Source of the DNA: Streptomyces griseiscabiei
GTDB taxonomy: Bacteria; Actinomycetota; Actinomycetes; Streptomycetales; Streptomycetaceae
Direction: 5' to 3'
Length of the DNA stretch: 64,000 bases
Assembly (NCBI RefSeq): GCF_020010925.1
Contig: NZ_JAGJBZ010000001.1
Span: 682,001 to 746,000 of the forward strand
Part shown: positions 25,589-34,334 of the stretch, piece by piece
Layout: each line of letters starts with the position of its first letter
Numbering within the stretch: the first letter of the stretch is position 1
Notes under the pieces: generated by a model
Told to the model about the DNA's origin: nothing
Databases searched by the model: none
The model's input: only the letters and a program-made list of their open reading frames with translations
Program-made: the position numbers and the translations under genes

Positions 25589-26548
25589 AACGTAGTACGA
25601 CGACGACTCCTGATACCCGCGGCGGCGACCGCGGCCGCCGCCCTCGGTCTCACCACTCTCACGGCGTGCGGCGGCGACAGCGCCGCCGCGGGCAACACCG
25701 ACAAGTTCGACGTCGTCGCGTCGTTCTATCCGATGGCCTTCCTCGCCGAGCAGATCGGCGGGAAGTACGTGAACGTGACCAGTCTGACCGAGCCCGGCCA
25801 GGAGCCGCACGACCTGGAGATCAGCGCCAAGCAGACGGCCGCGCTCCAGGAGTCGGACGCGGTGCTCTACCTCAAGGGTCTGCAGCCCTCCGTGGACGAC
25901 GCGGTCGCGCAGTCCGGCCTGAAGACGAGGATCGACGCCTCGACGCTGACCGCCATGGAGCACCACGGCAACGAGGTCGGCGGCCACTCGGCCGAGCACG
26001 ACGAGCACGAGAACGAGGAGCTGGAGGGCAAGGACCCCCACATCTGGCTCGACCCGGTGAAGTACGCCGAGGTCGCCAAGGGCGTCGGCGCCGCCTTCGA
26101 GAAGGCCGACCCGGACCACGCGGACACCTACAAGACCAACACCGAGGCCCTGGTCATGAAGCTGGGCGCGCTCAACGACCAGTTCACCAACGGGCTGAAG
26201 AACACGAGGACCAAGGTCTTCATCACCACCCACGCCGCCTTCGGCTACCTCGCCGAGCGCTACGGTCTCACCGAGGAGGCCATCTCCGGTCTCGACCCCG
26301 AGTCGGAGCCGAGTGCCGCCCGGGTCAAGGCACTTGAGAAGATGGCGAAGGCCGACGGCGTGACCACCGTGTTCTACGAGACACTCGTCAGCGACAAGAC
26401 CGCGAAGACCATCGCCGCCGACGCCGATCTCAGGACCGACGTCCTCGACCCGATCGAGGGCATCACCGAGAAGTCGCGCGGCAAGGACTACTTCTCGGTC
26501 CAGGAGGCCAACCTCAAGGCTCTCCGGACCGCCCTGGGAGCCAAGTGA
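25586..26548 (+). CDS. znuA: Zinc ABC transporter substrate-binding lipoprotein
   Basis: Encodes 320 aa. The lipobox LTAC is preceded by a twin-Arg-containing hydrophobic signal (MNVVRRRLLIPAAAT). The mature protein is a cluster A-I metal-binding protein. It has PHDLEISAKQ (first metal His), a His/Glu-rich flexible loop (EHHGNEVGGHSAEHDEHENE), KDPHIWLDP (second His), TTHAAFGYLAERYGL (third His) and a C-terminal Asp motif. ATG 25586 is preferred over 25571 because the Zur box would otherwise be coding, and the promoter predicts a leaderless mRNA. First gene of the znuA-C-B-zur cluster. Confidence 0.93.
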   Translation: MNVVRRRLLIPAAATAAAALGLTTLTACGGDSAAAGNTDKFDVVASFYPMAFLAEQIGGKYVNVTSLTEPGQEPHDLEISAKQTAALQESDAVLYLKGLQPSVDDAVAQSGLKTRIDASTLTAMEHHGNEVGGHSAEHDEHENEELEGKDPHIWLDPVKYAEVAKGVGAAFEKADPDHADTYKTNTEALVMKLGALNDQFTNGLKNTRTKVFITTHAAFGYLAERYGLTEEAISGLDPESEPSAARVKALEKMAKADGVTTVFYETLVSDKTAKTIAADADLRTDVLDPIEGITEKSRGKDYFSVQEANLKALRTALGAK

Positions 26549-26600
26549 CCTTTTCGATCACCTTGTCGATCACCTCGCCGATCGTCCGGAGGCAGCAGGC

Positions 26601-27368
26601 ATGAACGAGCCCGTCATCTCGTTGCGCGGAGTCCGCGCCGAACTGGGCTCGCGCACTGTGCTGCGCGGCATCGACCTCACCGTGCACCGCGGTGAGGTCG
26701 TCGCGCTGCTCGGCGCCAACGGCTCCGGCAAGTCGACCGCCGTCCGCGCGGTGATCGGGCAGGTGCCGATCGGCGACGGCGAGATCGAGCTGTTCGGCAC
26801 CCCCCGGCGCCGCTTCCGCGAGTGGCGGCGCCTCGGGTACGTGCCGCAGCGCACCACGGCGGCGGGCGGTGTCCCGGCGACGGTGACGGAGATCGTGGCC
26901 TCGGGCCGGCTCTCCCGCACCCGCCTCGGCATCCTGCGCAAGGCCGACCACGCGGCGATCCGGCACGCCCTGGAGATGGTCGGCATGGCGGACCGCGCCA
27001 AGGACTCGGTGAACGCCCTCTCCGGCGGCCAGCACCAGCGGGTGCTGATCGCCCGCGCGCTCGCCTCCGAACCCGAGCTGCTGATCATGGACGAGCCGAT
27101 GGCGGGTGTCGACCTGGCCAGCCAGGAGGTGCTGGCCGCGACCCTGCGCGAGCAGGTGGCGAAGGGCACGACCGTGCTGCTGGTCCTGCACGAACTGGGC
27201 CCGCTGGAGCCGCTGATCGACCGCGCGGTGGTGCTGCGCGACGGCTGTGTCACGCACGACGGCCCGCCCCCGAAGGCGGTCGGCCAGCACGCGCTGCCCG
27301 GCCACGACCATGTCCACCCGCACGCGGCCCCGGGCACCGAGCCCGTCCGCACGGGTCTGCTGAGCTGA
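26601..27368 (+). CDS. znuC: Zinc ABC transporter ATP-binding protein
   Basis: Encodes 255 aa. Walker A is GANGSGKST, the signature LSGGQHQRVLIARAL, Walker B ELLIMDEPMAG and the switch VLHELG. The C-terminus is rich in His (HALPGHDHVHPHAA), common in ZnuC and possibly a zinc buffer. It lies 52 bp after znuA and 13 bp before znuB, so they are co-transcribed. It drives zinc import with the znuB permease. Confidence 0.94.
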   Translation: MNEPVISLRGVRAELGSRTVLRGIDLTVHRGEVVALLGANGSGKSTAVRAVIGQVPIGDGEIELFGTPRRRFREWRRLGYVPQRTTAAGGVPATVTEIVASGRLSRTRLGILRKADHAAIRHALEMVGMADRAKDSVNALSGGQHQRVLIARALASEPELLIMDEPMAGVDLASQEVLAATLREQVAKGTTVLLVLHELGPLEPLIDRAVVLRDGCVTHDGPPPKAVGQHALPGHDHVHPHAAPGTEPVRTGLLS

Positions 27369-27381
27369 GAAGGCGCCCCTG

Positions 27382-28326
27382 ATGGAATTCCTCGACTACG
27401 CCTTCATGCAGCGGGCCCTGCTCGCCGCCGTCCTCGTCGGCATCACCGCCCCCGCGATCGGCATCTACCTCGTCCAGCGCCGCCAGGCCCTCATGGGCGA
27501 CGGCATCGGCCATGTCGCGATGACCGGCGTCGGCCTCGGCTTCATGCTCTCCTGGTCGCCGGTGTGGATGGCGACGCTGGTCTCGGTCGTCGGCGCCGTG
27601 GTGATGGAGCTGATCCGCTGGTACGGCAAGACCCGCGGCGACATCGCGCTCGCCATGCTCTTCTACGGCGGTATGGCCGGCGGTGTGATGCTCATCAACC
27701 TCGCGCCGGGCGGCACCAACGCCAACCTGATGTCGTTCCTCTTCGGCTCGCTGTCGACCGTGTCGCAGGAGGACATCACCGCGATCTGCGTGCTCGCCGC
27801 GTTCGTGATCGTGATGACGCTGGCGCTGCGCCGGCAGCTCTTCGCGGTCAGCCAGGACGAGGAGTTCGCCCGGGTCACCGGTCTGCCGGTGCGGGCGCTG
27901 AACCTGCTGACGGCGGTCACGGCAGCGGTGACCGTGACGGTCGCCATGCGCGTCGTCGGGCTGCTGCTGGTCTCCGCGCTGATGGTCGTGCCCGTCGCCG
28001 CCGCGCAGCAGCTCACCCGCAGTTTCGCGGCGACCTTCGCGATCGCCGTGGCGCTCGGGGTCTCCGTGACGATCGGCGGCACGGTCACCTCGTACTACCA
28101 GGACGTGCCGCCCGGCGCGACGATCGTGCTGCTCGCCATCGCCGCGTTCATGGTGCTCACCGGGCTGGCGACCCCGCTGGCCAGGAGGCGGGCGAAGGCC
28201 CTGGAGGCGGCGGCAGGCGACCCGGCGGAGTGCGTGGTCCCGGGAGCCCGTGAGGCCGCCGGGGCGGGGGTCGCCAGGGACACGGTTCCGGCCGCCCGGG
28301 GCCCCGTCGAGGGGTCCGCGGGTTGA
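27382..28326 (+). CDS. znuB: Zinc ABC transporter permease
   Basis: Encodes 314 aa with about eight to nine hydrophobic segments. It is an ABC-3 family permease with the conserved start FMQRALLAAVLVGITAPAIG and YLVQRRQALMGDGIGHVAMT. The C-terminal ~50 residues after LARRRAKALEAA are hydrophilic and alanine-rich, with no conserved content. It belongs to the znu operon. Confidence 0.94.
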   Translation: MEFLDYAFMQRALLAAVLVGITAPAIGIYLVQRRQALMGDGIGHVAMTGVGLGFMLSWSPVWMATLVSVVGAVVMELIRWYGKTRGDIALAMLFYGGMAGGVMLINLAPGGTNANLMSFLFGSLSTVSQEDITAICVLAAFVIVMTLALRRQLFAVSQDEEFARVTGLPVRALNLLTAVTAAVTVTVAMRVVGLLLVSALMVVPVAAAQQLTRSFAATFAIAVALGVSVTIGGTVTSYYQDVPPGATIVLLAIAAFMVLTGLATPLARRRAKALEAAAGDPAECVVPGAREAAGAGVARDTVPAARGPVEGSAG

Positions 28327-28346
28327 CCGGACGCCGACCCGGGTCC

Positions 28347-28372
28347 GCGGGGGCTGGCACAATGGCCCCCGC
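28347..28372 (+). terminator. Hairpin between znuB and zur
   Basis: GCGGGGGC and GCCCCCGC form an 8-bp stem with a 10-base loop (TGGCACAATG), 20 bp after the znuB stop and 25 bp before zur. It could attenuate read-through into zur. CACAAT in the loop could instead be a -10. Confidence 0.4.
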
Positions 28373-28397
28373 AAGACCGCTACGTGAGGAGGCAACG

Positions 28398-28805
28398 GTG
28401 ACGACCGCCGGACCCGTACGAGGTCGTTCCACCCGGCAGCGGGCGGCCGTGGCCGCGGCACTCGACGAGGTCGACGAGTTCCGCAGCGCGCAGGAACTCC
28501 ACGACATGCTCAAGCACAAGGGCGACTCGGTGGGCCTCACCACCGTCTACCGCACGCTCCAGTCCCTCGCCGACGCGGGCGAGGTCGATGTCCTGCGCAC
28601 CTCCGACGGCGAGTCGGTGTACCGCCGCTGCTCCACCGGCGAGCACCACCACCACCTGGTCTGCCGGGTCTGCGGCAAGGCCGTGGAGGTGGAGGGCCCG
28701 GCGGTCGAGAAGTGGGCCGACGCGATCGCCGCGGAACACGGCTTCGTGAACGTCGCCCACACGGTGGAGATCTTCGGCACCTGCGTGGACTGCGCGGCGA
28801 AGTGA
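28398..28805 (+). CDS. zur: Zinc uptake regulator (Fur family)
   Basis: Encodes 135 aa from GTG 28398, with GAGGAGG upstream. The winged helix is RSTRQRAAVAAALDEVDEFR through HDMLKHKGDSVGLTTVYRTL. Metal sites include EHHHHLVCRVCGKAVEVEG and a C-terminal CVDC, giving the structural Cys4 zinc site. It represses znu genes when zinc is plentiful. Its position directly after znuACB, with a Zur-like box at the operon front, supports Zur rather than Fur. Confidence 0.93.
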   Translation: MTTAGPVRGRSTRQRAAVAAALDEVDEFRSAQELHDMLKHKGDSVGLTTVYRTLQSLADAGEVDVLRTSDGESVYRRCSTGEHHHHLVCRVCGKAVEVEGPAVEKWADAIAAEHGFVNVAHTVEIFGTCVDCAAK

Positions 28806-28863
28806 TCCGGGGCGGGCCCGGGGGCGCCACAGGGCCCTAGCCCCGGGGTGCCCCAGCGGTGGG

Positions 28864-30249
28864 CTAGCCCTGGGGCTTCCGCCCGAAGCAGCGCTCCAGT
28901 TCGTTCAGTTCGTAGAACGAGCTGTGCTTCGACATCGGCCGGCAGCCGGTCTTGAAGGCGGTCTCCTTCTCGTTGTAGAGCATGCGCACGGCGTAGGTGG
29001 AGCCCTTCCTGAAGACGTCCCACTGGATGTTGGCGCCCAGCGGGGCCACGTCCGCGCCGCGCCAGGCGTTGTCGGCGTAGGTGTACGGCCGGCCGGCGGT
29101 GACGCCCTTCGTACTGCCGGGCAGCCCCATCAGCGCGGCGAGCGGGATGATCTCCTCGGCGTGGGTGAACCGCAGCTCCGCGCCCAGCTTGCTCGTGCCG
29201 TCGCGCTTGGCCTCGACCTGCTTGAAGAAGTCGTCGAGCAGGACGTTCGCCATCCCGTAGGTGATGTCGCTGTCGGCGAAGCTCGGGCCCTTCTCGTAGA
29301 AGTCCTCGGCGTCGCCGAGGTAGCCGAACCAGGCGGCGTCGCGCCGCGCGATGTACCGGTCCATCCCCCAGCCCCTGCCGCCGGGGCTCTCCTCGCTCAT
29401 CGCGGGGGCGATGGCGTAGAGGTTGTAGACGGCCTCGGCGGCGTCGACGGCACTGCCGGTCGAGGCGAACTCCCCGGCCTCGATCCGCTGTACGAAGGCC
29501 GGCTTGAAGATCTTCTTCAGGACGTTCCGGGCGGCACGGGCGGTGGCCGGCTGGTCCTTGATGTCCCTCAGCGTGTCCGCGAGCCGCTGGTCGTTCGCCA
29601 GCCAGTCCTGGTAGGCGGCGCCGCCCGAGGACTTGTGGAAGTACAGCAGGTTCTTGTCGACGCGGGCGGGGCCGATGAGCGGCTTGACGGCGGGGGCGGC
29701 GTCACCGAGGGCGCCGGCGAAGGCGGTGCCGCTGTCGACGGCCCGGCCCTGACCGGAGCTGACCACGTCGATCTTCTCCGCGCTCCCGGGCGCCCTGGCG
29801 ATCCGCCGGAACAGCTCCGGCAGCCGCTTCTCCAGCCGGGTGGCCGTGTCCCGCATCTCCCGCTTGCCGCGCCCGCTGAGGTTGCCGTAGCCGACCTTCG
29901 CCATGGCGGCTTCGAGGGCGCGCACCCGGGGCCCGAACTCCCGCCCGCGCGAGGTCAGTTGCCCCTCGCTCCCGGCCTTGTCCCACAGGGCGAGGATCAG
30001 GTCGCCGTCCGAGCTGTCGGTGGCGGAGCGCGAGCCGTGCCGGGAGACGTTCTCCGTGAACACCGGCACGAAGCCCTGGGGGGCGCTCTGGTACGTGCGG
30101 GCGTTCTGCCGCGGCGCGTACGTGGCCTTCGTGCCGTACGAGAGGGCCGTGGCCGAGGTGTGCCCGGAGGAGGCGGCCTGCGCGGACAGCGGGGCGGCGG
30201 CCAGCAGCGCGCTCAGCCCGAGGGCCACGGCGGGGGTGGTGCGTCTCAT
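28864..30249 (-). CDS. Secreted histidine-type phosphatase (clade 2, phytase/MINPP-like)
   Basis: Encodes 461 aa. A signal peptide (MRRTTPAVALGLSALLAAAP then LSAQA-AS) is followed by a histidine phosphatase domain. The catalytic motif VSRHGSRSA gives RHGxR, and the proton donor site is FTHAEEIIPLAAL (HAE). Two Cys near the C-terminus (GCRPMSK and RCFGRK) may pair. Clade-2 members release phosphate from phytate or other phosphoesters outside the cell. No phosphate-regulon box was identified by eye. Confidence 0.88.
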   Translation of the reverse strand: MRRTTPAVALGLSALLAAAPLSAQAASSGHTSATALSYGTKATYAPRQNARTYQSAPQGFVPVFTENVSRHGSRSATDSSDGDLILALWDKAGSEGQLTSRGREFGPRVRALEAAMAKVGYGNLSGRGKREMRDTATRLEKRLPELFRRIARAPGSAEKIDVVSSGQGRAVDSGTAFAGALGDAAPAVKPLIGPARVDKNLLYFHKSSGGAAYQDWLANDQRLADTLRDIKDQPATARAARNVLKKIFKPAFVQRIEAGEFASTGSAVDAAEAVYNLYAIAPAMSEESPGGRGWGMDRYIARRDAAWFGYLGDAEDFYEKGPSFADSDITYGMANVLLDDFFKQVEAKRDGTSKLGAELRFTHAEEIIPLAALMGLPGSTKGVTAGRPYTYADNAWRGADVAPLGANIQWDVFRKGSTYAVRMLYNEKETAFKTGCRPMSKHSSFYELNELERCFGRKPQG

Positions 30250-30536
30250 GGTGGAACCGTTCCGTCACGGGAGGTCCGGCAGGGCCGGGGATCTCTCCCA
30301 TGGTTCGCGGAGGACATGAACGCGCCATGGCTGAAAAGTATGGTCCGCCCCAAGCGCCGCTCCGGCGTGCGCCAAGCGGGGGTGTGAGAGGGGCGCCCGG
30401 TAGCTCGGGGGCGGGTGCGGATGCGTCGTGGTTGCTCGCGCAGTTCCCCGCGCCCCTGAAAAAGCAGGGGCTACGCCCCGTGCTCTTTCGGCGCCCAGTA
30501 GCTCGGGGCCGGGGCCCTCGGTGCCGGCACCGGCCA
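30250..30536. repeat. Intergenic region with dispersed repeat copy 3 and hairpin
   Basis: There is no gene. It holds an exact core copy at 30437-30457, followed by a hairpin (AAAAAGCAGGGGC ... GCCCCGTGCTCTTT) at about 30459-30491. The short segment GGCGCCCGGTAGCTCGGGG / GGCGCCCAGTAGCTCGGGG occurs twice on either side (about 30391 and 30492). Confidence 0.65.
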
Positions 30537-31097
30537 CTACACCCGGGGCAGGCCTTCGCGGGCGAGGACGGCGCGGAGCCGGTCCGTGTCGGCGGGGTCG
30601 GCGAGTCCCCGCTTCGGCAGCACGGTGAGGCGGGGCGCGTGGCCGCCGCCGAGCAGGACGAAGGTGTGCGGGGTCTCCGCGTACCGCGACACCTTCGACC
30701 AGGTGGCCGGGCGCTCGGTGCCCCGGTCGTGCTCGACGGTCACGCCCCACAGGTCCAGCACGGTGCGGTGCAGCCCCCGGGCCGCCGCCCGCCGGTGGAG
30801 CAGGTGGGCCTGGAGGCGGGGCAGCAGGACGAGTCCGACGACCGCCGCCACCGGCGTCACAAGGACCTGCGCGTCGGGCGTACCACCGAGGGCCAGCGAC
30901 GGCGCCGTGGCGAGCGCGCCCGCCACGGCGGAAAACCACAGCAGCCCCCGCCCCCACCGGCCGGCGGCCGAGGCGCGCAACGACGCGCGGACCGCCTCGC
31001 GGAAGTCACCGGCCACCGCCCGGTACACCAGCTCGACGTTCTCCCCGGCGGCACCGGTGGGCCCGCCCACCTCACCGGCCCCACCGGCTTCCGCCAA
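30537..31097 (-). CDS. YcxB-like membrane protein
   Basis: Encodes 186 aa. An N-terminal soluble stretch (VELVYRAVAGDFREAVRASL) is followed by two membrane helices (~50-70 and 78-95) and a C-terminal domain with DLWGVTVEHDRGTERPATWS then KVSRYAETPHTFVLLGGG. This is the layout of YcxB-like proteins, which are of unknown function. It starts three bases after the uppS stop, so it is co-transcribed with uppS and probably recO. Confidence 0.75.
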   Translation of the reverse strand: MAEAGGAGEVGGPTGAAGENVELVYRAVAGDFREAVRASLRASAAGRWGRGLLWFSAVAGALATAPSLALGGTPDAQVLVTPVAAVVGLVLLPRLQAHLLHRRAAARGLHRTVLDLWGVTVEHDRGTERPATWSKVSRYAETPHTFVLLGGGHAPRLTVLPKRGLADPADTDRLRAVLAREGLPRV

Positions 31098-31100
31098 CGG

Positions 31101-31949
31101 TCAGCCCTCCGTCCGGCCTTCCATCGCGGCCTCCATCGCGAGCAGTTCCTCGTTCGGGACGGCGCCGCCGAAGCGGCGGTCGCGGGAGGCGAACTCCACG
31201 CAGGCCCGCCACAGGTCACGGCGGTCGAAGTCCGGCCACAGCACGTCCTGGAAGACCATCTCGGCGTACGCGCTCTGCCAGAGCAGGTAGTTGGAGGTGC
31301 GCTGCTCGCCGCTGGGGCGCAGGAAGAGGTCCACGTCCGGCATGTCCGGGTAGTAGAGGTACCTCGCGAAGGTCTTCTCGTTGACCTTGGACGGGTCGAG
31401 GCGGCCCGCGCGGATGTCCTCGGCGAGGGCCTGGGCGGCGTCGGCGATCTCGGCACGGCCGCCGTAGTTCATGCAGAAGTACAGGGTCAGCAAGTCGTTG
31501 TCCTTGGTCTGCTCCTGCGCGACCTGCAGTTCCTTGGCGACCGACTTCCACAGCCTGGGCATCCGGCCCACCCAGCGGACCCGGATGCCCAGCTGGTCGA
31601 GCTGGTCGCGGGTCTTGCGGATGAAGTCACGGTTGAAGTTCATCAGGAAGCGGACCTCGTCGGGCGAGCGCTTCCAGTTCTCGGTGGAGAAGGCGTACAG
31701 GGAGATGTTGCGGACGCCGACCTCGATCGAGCCCTGGAGGACGTCGAGCACCCGCTCGGCGCCGACCTTGTGGCCCTCGGTGCGCGGCAGCCCGCGCTCC
31801 TTGGCCCAGCGGCCGTTGCCGTCCATCACGATCGCCACATGCTTGGGGACCAGCTCACCGGGGAGCTTGGGCGCGCGGGCGCCGGACGGGTGCGGCGTCG
31901 GTGCCTCGTACTCGCGGCGCTGACGCCCCAGGAACCCGCGTACCACCAT
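31101..31949 (-). CDS. uppS: Isoprenyl (undecaprenyl-type) diphosphate synthase, cis
   Basis: Makes a long polyprenyl diphosphate carrier for cell-wall synthesis from farnesyl or shorter diphosphates and IPP. It has 282 aa with the UppS signature [20 protein letters not shown] (catalytic Asp), [21 protein letters not shown], and the C-terminal [20 protein letters not shown] and [14 protein letters not shown]. The order recO-uppS is the usual one in streptomycetes. It lies 60 bp after recO, separated by a tandem repeat. Confidence 0.95.
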   Translation of the reverse strand: MVVRGFLGRQRREYEAPTPHPSGARAPKLPGELVPKHVAIVMDGNGRWAKERGLPRTEGHKVGAERVLDVLQGSIEVGVRNISLYAFSTENWKRSPDEVRFLMNFNRDFIRKTRDQLDQLGIRVRWVGRMPRLWKSVAKELQVAQEQTKDNDLLTLYFCMNYGGRAEIADAAQALAEDIRAGRLDPSKVNEKTFARYLYYPDMPDVDLFLRPSGEQRTSNYLLWQSAYAEMVFQDVLWPDFDRRDLWRACVEFASRDRRFGGAVPNEELLAMEAAMEGRTEG

Positions 31950-31967
31950 GTGCTTCTCGTCTCCTCT

Positions 31968-32000
31968 GTACCGCTGAGGTACCGCTGGGGTACCGCTGAT
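31968..32000 (-). repeat. Three tandem 11-bp units between recO and uppS
   Basis: GTACCGCTGAG, GTACCGCTGGG and GTACCGCTGAT in direct tandem. They lie in the leader of uppS, 19 bp upstream of its start. The 11-bp period places them on one helical face. Their role is unknown; slippage or regulator binding are both possible. Confidence 0.7.
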
Positions 32001-32009
32001 CTGTGCGAC

Positions 32010-32759
32010 TTACGACTTTTCCACGTACCGGAGGGAGCGCAGGCCGCGCTCCAGGTGCCAGTGCAGATAGGCGGACACCAGCCCGCTGCCCTCCCGCACA
32101 TGCCGCGGCTCGCTCGCGTCCGCGGTCTCCCAGTCTCCCGTAAGAAGCGCGGCGAGCAGAGCCAGCGTCTGCGGCGAGGGTACGACGCTGCCGGGCACCC
32201 GGCAGTCCACGCAGACGGAGCCGCCGGCGGCGACGGAGAAGAAGCGGTTCGGGCCGGGCATCCCGCACTTGGCGCAGTCGCTGAAGCTGGGGGCGTAGCC
32301 GTTGACGGCGAGCGAGCGCAGCAGGAAGGCGTCGAGGACGAGGTGCGGGGCGTGTTCGCCGCGGGCGAGGGTGCGCAGCCCGCCGACGAGCAGCAGATAC
32401 TGCTGCACGGCGGGCTCGCCCTCGTGGTCCGTGAACCGCTCGGCCGTCTCCAGCATGGCCGTCCCGGCGGTGTAGCGGGCGTAGTCGCTGACGATGCCGC
32501 CGCCGTACGGGGCGATGGTCTCGCTCTGGGTGCACAGGGGCAGCCCGCGGCCGATCAGCTCGCTGCCCCGGGCGAAGAACTGCACGTCCACATGCGAGAA
32601 GGGTTCGAGCCGCGCCCCGAACTTCGACTTGGTCCGCCGCACCCCCCGCGCCACCGCCCGCACCCGCCCGTGCCCCCGGGTGAGCAGCGTGATGATCCGG
32701 TCCGCCTCACCCAGCTTCTGGGTGCGCAGGACCACGCCGTCGTCGCGGAAGAGACTCAT
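32010..32759 (-). CDS. recO: DNA repair protein RecO
   Basis: Helps RecR load RecA at gaps by annealing SSB-coated single strands. It has 249 aa. The N-terminal OB fold is MSLFRDDGVVLRTQKLGEAD followed by LLTRGHGRVRAVARGVR, and the zinc finger is CAKCGMPGPNRFF plus CVDC. ATG 32759 is the conserved start. Its first two bases belong to the stop of an upstream 43-codon ORF that copies the start of recO. It is followed by uppS and the YcxB-like gene. Confidence 0.95.
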   Translation of the reverse strand: MSLFRDDGVVLRTQKLGEADRIITLLTRGHGRVRAVARGVRRTKSKFGARLEPFSHVDVQFFARGSELIGRGLPLCTQSETIAPYGGGIVSDYARYTAGTAMLETAERFTDHEGEPAVQQYLLLVGGLRTLARGEHAPHLVLDAFLLRSLAVNGYAPSFSDCAKCGMPGPNRFFSVAAGGSVCVDCRVPGSVVPSPQTLALLAALLTGDWETADASEPRHVREGSGLVSAYLHWHLERGLRSLRYVEKS

Positions 32760-32887
32760 CGCACGCCCCCGAGGGTCTCCTGCTGGGAGTACCGGGGGCG
32801 CCCCCCGGGAGACCACGGCATGATCCGGTCCGCTTCACCCGGCTTCCGGGTGCGCAGGACGACACCGTCGTCGCGGAACAGGCTCAT
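32756..32887 (-). CDS. Leader ORF that duplicates the first 22 codons of recO
   Basis: A 43-codon frame from ATG 32887 to TGA 32756-32758, overlapping the recO ATG. Its first residues (MSLFRDDGVVLRTRKPGEAD) match RecO (MSLFRDDGVVLRTQKLGEAD). The DNA over these codons differs at seven positions, five of them silent third-base changes, so the copy looks maintained as protein sequence. The last 20 residues (PWSPGGRPRYSQQETLGGVR) are unrelated to RecO. It could couple translation into recO or make a small peptide. No such arrangement is known to me. Confidence 0.55.
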   Translation of the reverse strand: MSLFRDDGVVLRTRKPGEADRIMPWSPGGRPRYSQQETLGGVR

Positions 32888-32945
32888 GCCGCCCATTCTC
32901 GCCTACGGCCACCCCGTGGCGGGACCTCGGGCCGTGGGCACCCCT

Positions 32946-33182
32946 TCAAGGGACCTCGCCCCGGCTGCGGGCGTTCTCGTACGCGGTCGCGGCGCGGAGC
33001 CGTTCTATGGTCGTGGCGGCCCGTACGGCCTCGGGGGCGCAGTCCCACTCCCGTCCGCCGCCGACCGGCCGCAGCTGGACGTACGGGCCCTCGTGGCCCA
33101 TCACCCGGCCGACCTTCCCGGTGCGGGTGTCGACGGCGTAGGTCCCGATCGCCGGCTTCTTCCCGTTACCGTTACCGCTCAC
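32946..33182 (-). CDS. Small hypothetical protein
   Basis: Encodes 78 aa from GTG 33182, with no clear Shine-Dalgarno. It reads as a small beta domain (GTYAVDTRTGKVGRVMGHEG then PYVQLRPVGGGREWDCAPEA) followed by a helix. I recognise this as a common type of small streptomycete protein without assigned function. The KOW/SH3-like first half might bind nucleic acid or protein. It lies 58 bp upstream of the recO leader ORF on the same strand. Confidence 0.65.
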   Translation of the reverse strand: MSGNGNGKKPAIGTYAVDTRTGKVGRVMGHEGPYVQLRPVGGGREWDCAPEAVRAATTIERLRAATAYENARSRGEVP

Positions 33183-33479
33183 CGCAGGGCCGCCGCCGAA
33201 TTACCCGGTACCGGCAGAACAATTCCCGCCTTCCCGGCCGTCCGCCGCAATTCCTCCACCGATTCCTCCGCCTCTTCGACGCACCCGCCGAGTGTCGCCC
33301 CCGGGCCTTTCCCCCACTGCCTTCACGGTGCTCCCCCGTGTCACCGAATTTCACTCTTCGCATCCCACCGGTGACCTGCTGTGTCTAAACTCGGCGGGAG
33401 TCTGTCCCTTACAACTTCGGGACCGCACAAAGGCGTTGGACCTCGCCCAAGGGACCCCCCGGGCCGGTATACACATCCC
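33183..33479. promoter_or_regulatory. Divergent gap before the HD-domain gene
   Basis: There is no gene in these 297 bp. A good -10 (TATACA, 33468-33473) ends six bases before GTG 33480, which suggests a leaderless start for the HD gene. No further motif was recognised. Confidence 0.4.
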
Positions 33480-34076
33480 GTGAACGCGTCCTCACGCCCG
33501 GCCGACCCGCTGACCGCCGTCACCGACCCGCCCCTGCGCCCCCTGCCGGAGCGGGCCGCCGCACTGCTGCGCGCCCTCGGTGCCCCGCCCCGGCTCGCGG
33601 CACATCTGCGGCTCGTGCACGACGTGGCGTACGAGCTGGCCGACTGGCTGGAGCGGCGGTACCCGGAGCTGCCGTTCGACCGCGCGGGCGTGCTCTTCGG
33701 CGCGGCCACGCACGACATCGGGAAGATCGCACACCCCGGGGAGCTGTCGGGCCCCGGGTCCGCGCACGAGGAGGCCGGGCGCCGGCTGCTGCTGGAGCGC
33801 GGGGTCGAGCCGGAGTGGGCGAGGTTCGCGGGGACACACGCGGCGTGGGCGGGACCGGCGGCCGGGGTCGAGGATCTGCTGGTGGCGCTCGCGGACAAGG
33901 TGTGGAAGAACAAGCGGGTCGGGGAGCTGGAGGACCTCGTCGTCGCACGGCTGGCCGCGGTGAGCGGCCGGCCCGTGTGGGAGGAGTTCCTCGCGCTCGA
34001 CGACCTGCTGGAGCGGCTCGGCGCCGACGCGGACCGGCGGCTGGCCTTCCAGGCGGCCCACCCCGTCCGCGCGTAG
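33480..34076 (+). CDS. HD-domain phosphohydrolase family protein
   Basis: Encodes 198 aa. HD-type metal motifs are LRLVHDVAYELADWLE (H...), FGAATHDIGKIAHPGEL (HD) and LVALADKVWKNKR (D), the arrangement of small HD hydrolases acting on nucleotides or cyclic nucleotides. GTG 33480 is chosen because a -10 lies at the right distance for a leaderless mRNA and upstream in-frame residues are not domain-like. It lies 258 bp before the SARP regulator on the same strand. Confidence 0.8.
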   Translation: MNASSRPADPLTAVTDPPLRPLPERAAALLRALGAPPRLAAHLRLVHDVAYELADWLERRYPELPFDRAGVLFGAATHDIGKIAHPGELSGPGSAHEEAGRRLLLERGVEPEWARFAGTHAAWAGPAAGVEDLLVALADKVWKNKRVGELEDLVVARLAAVSGRPVWEEFLALDDLLERLGADADRRLAFQAAHPVRA

Positions 34077-34334
34077 CCCCCGGCCCCTCCCCGCGCAGCC
34101 CCGGAGGGCGGCGTTCCGCGGACCCGGGGCTCCCTCACAGCATCGTCACAGTTGGTCCTCACCTACGCGGGGAATCTCCGCGTTGTCCACCTAAGATTCC
34201 CTTCGGTTCCCCCGTTTTCCGACAACTCACTGGCGCATCACGCGCCCTGGGAAACCACTCGGCGTGCATGAGCGTCGAACGTTGCGTGAGCAACCGCTGT
34301 CCCGGCGGTCCGACGGCACGGAAGATGGGGACCC

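Noticed and set aside
28323..28397. Longer N-terminus for Zur
   Set aside because: A GAGGAGG ribosome site stands before GTG 28398, and the upstream part includes the znuB-zur hairpin.
30300..33374. A 1024-codon plus-strand open frame
   Set aside because: It is antisense to the YcxB-like gene, uppS and recO, all of which have clear family motifs.
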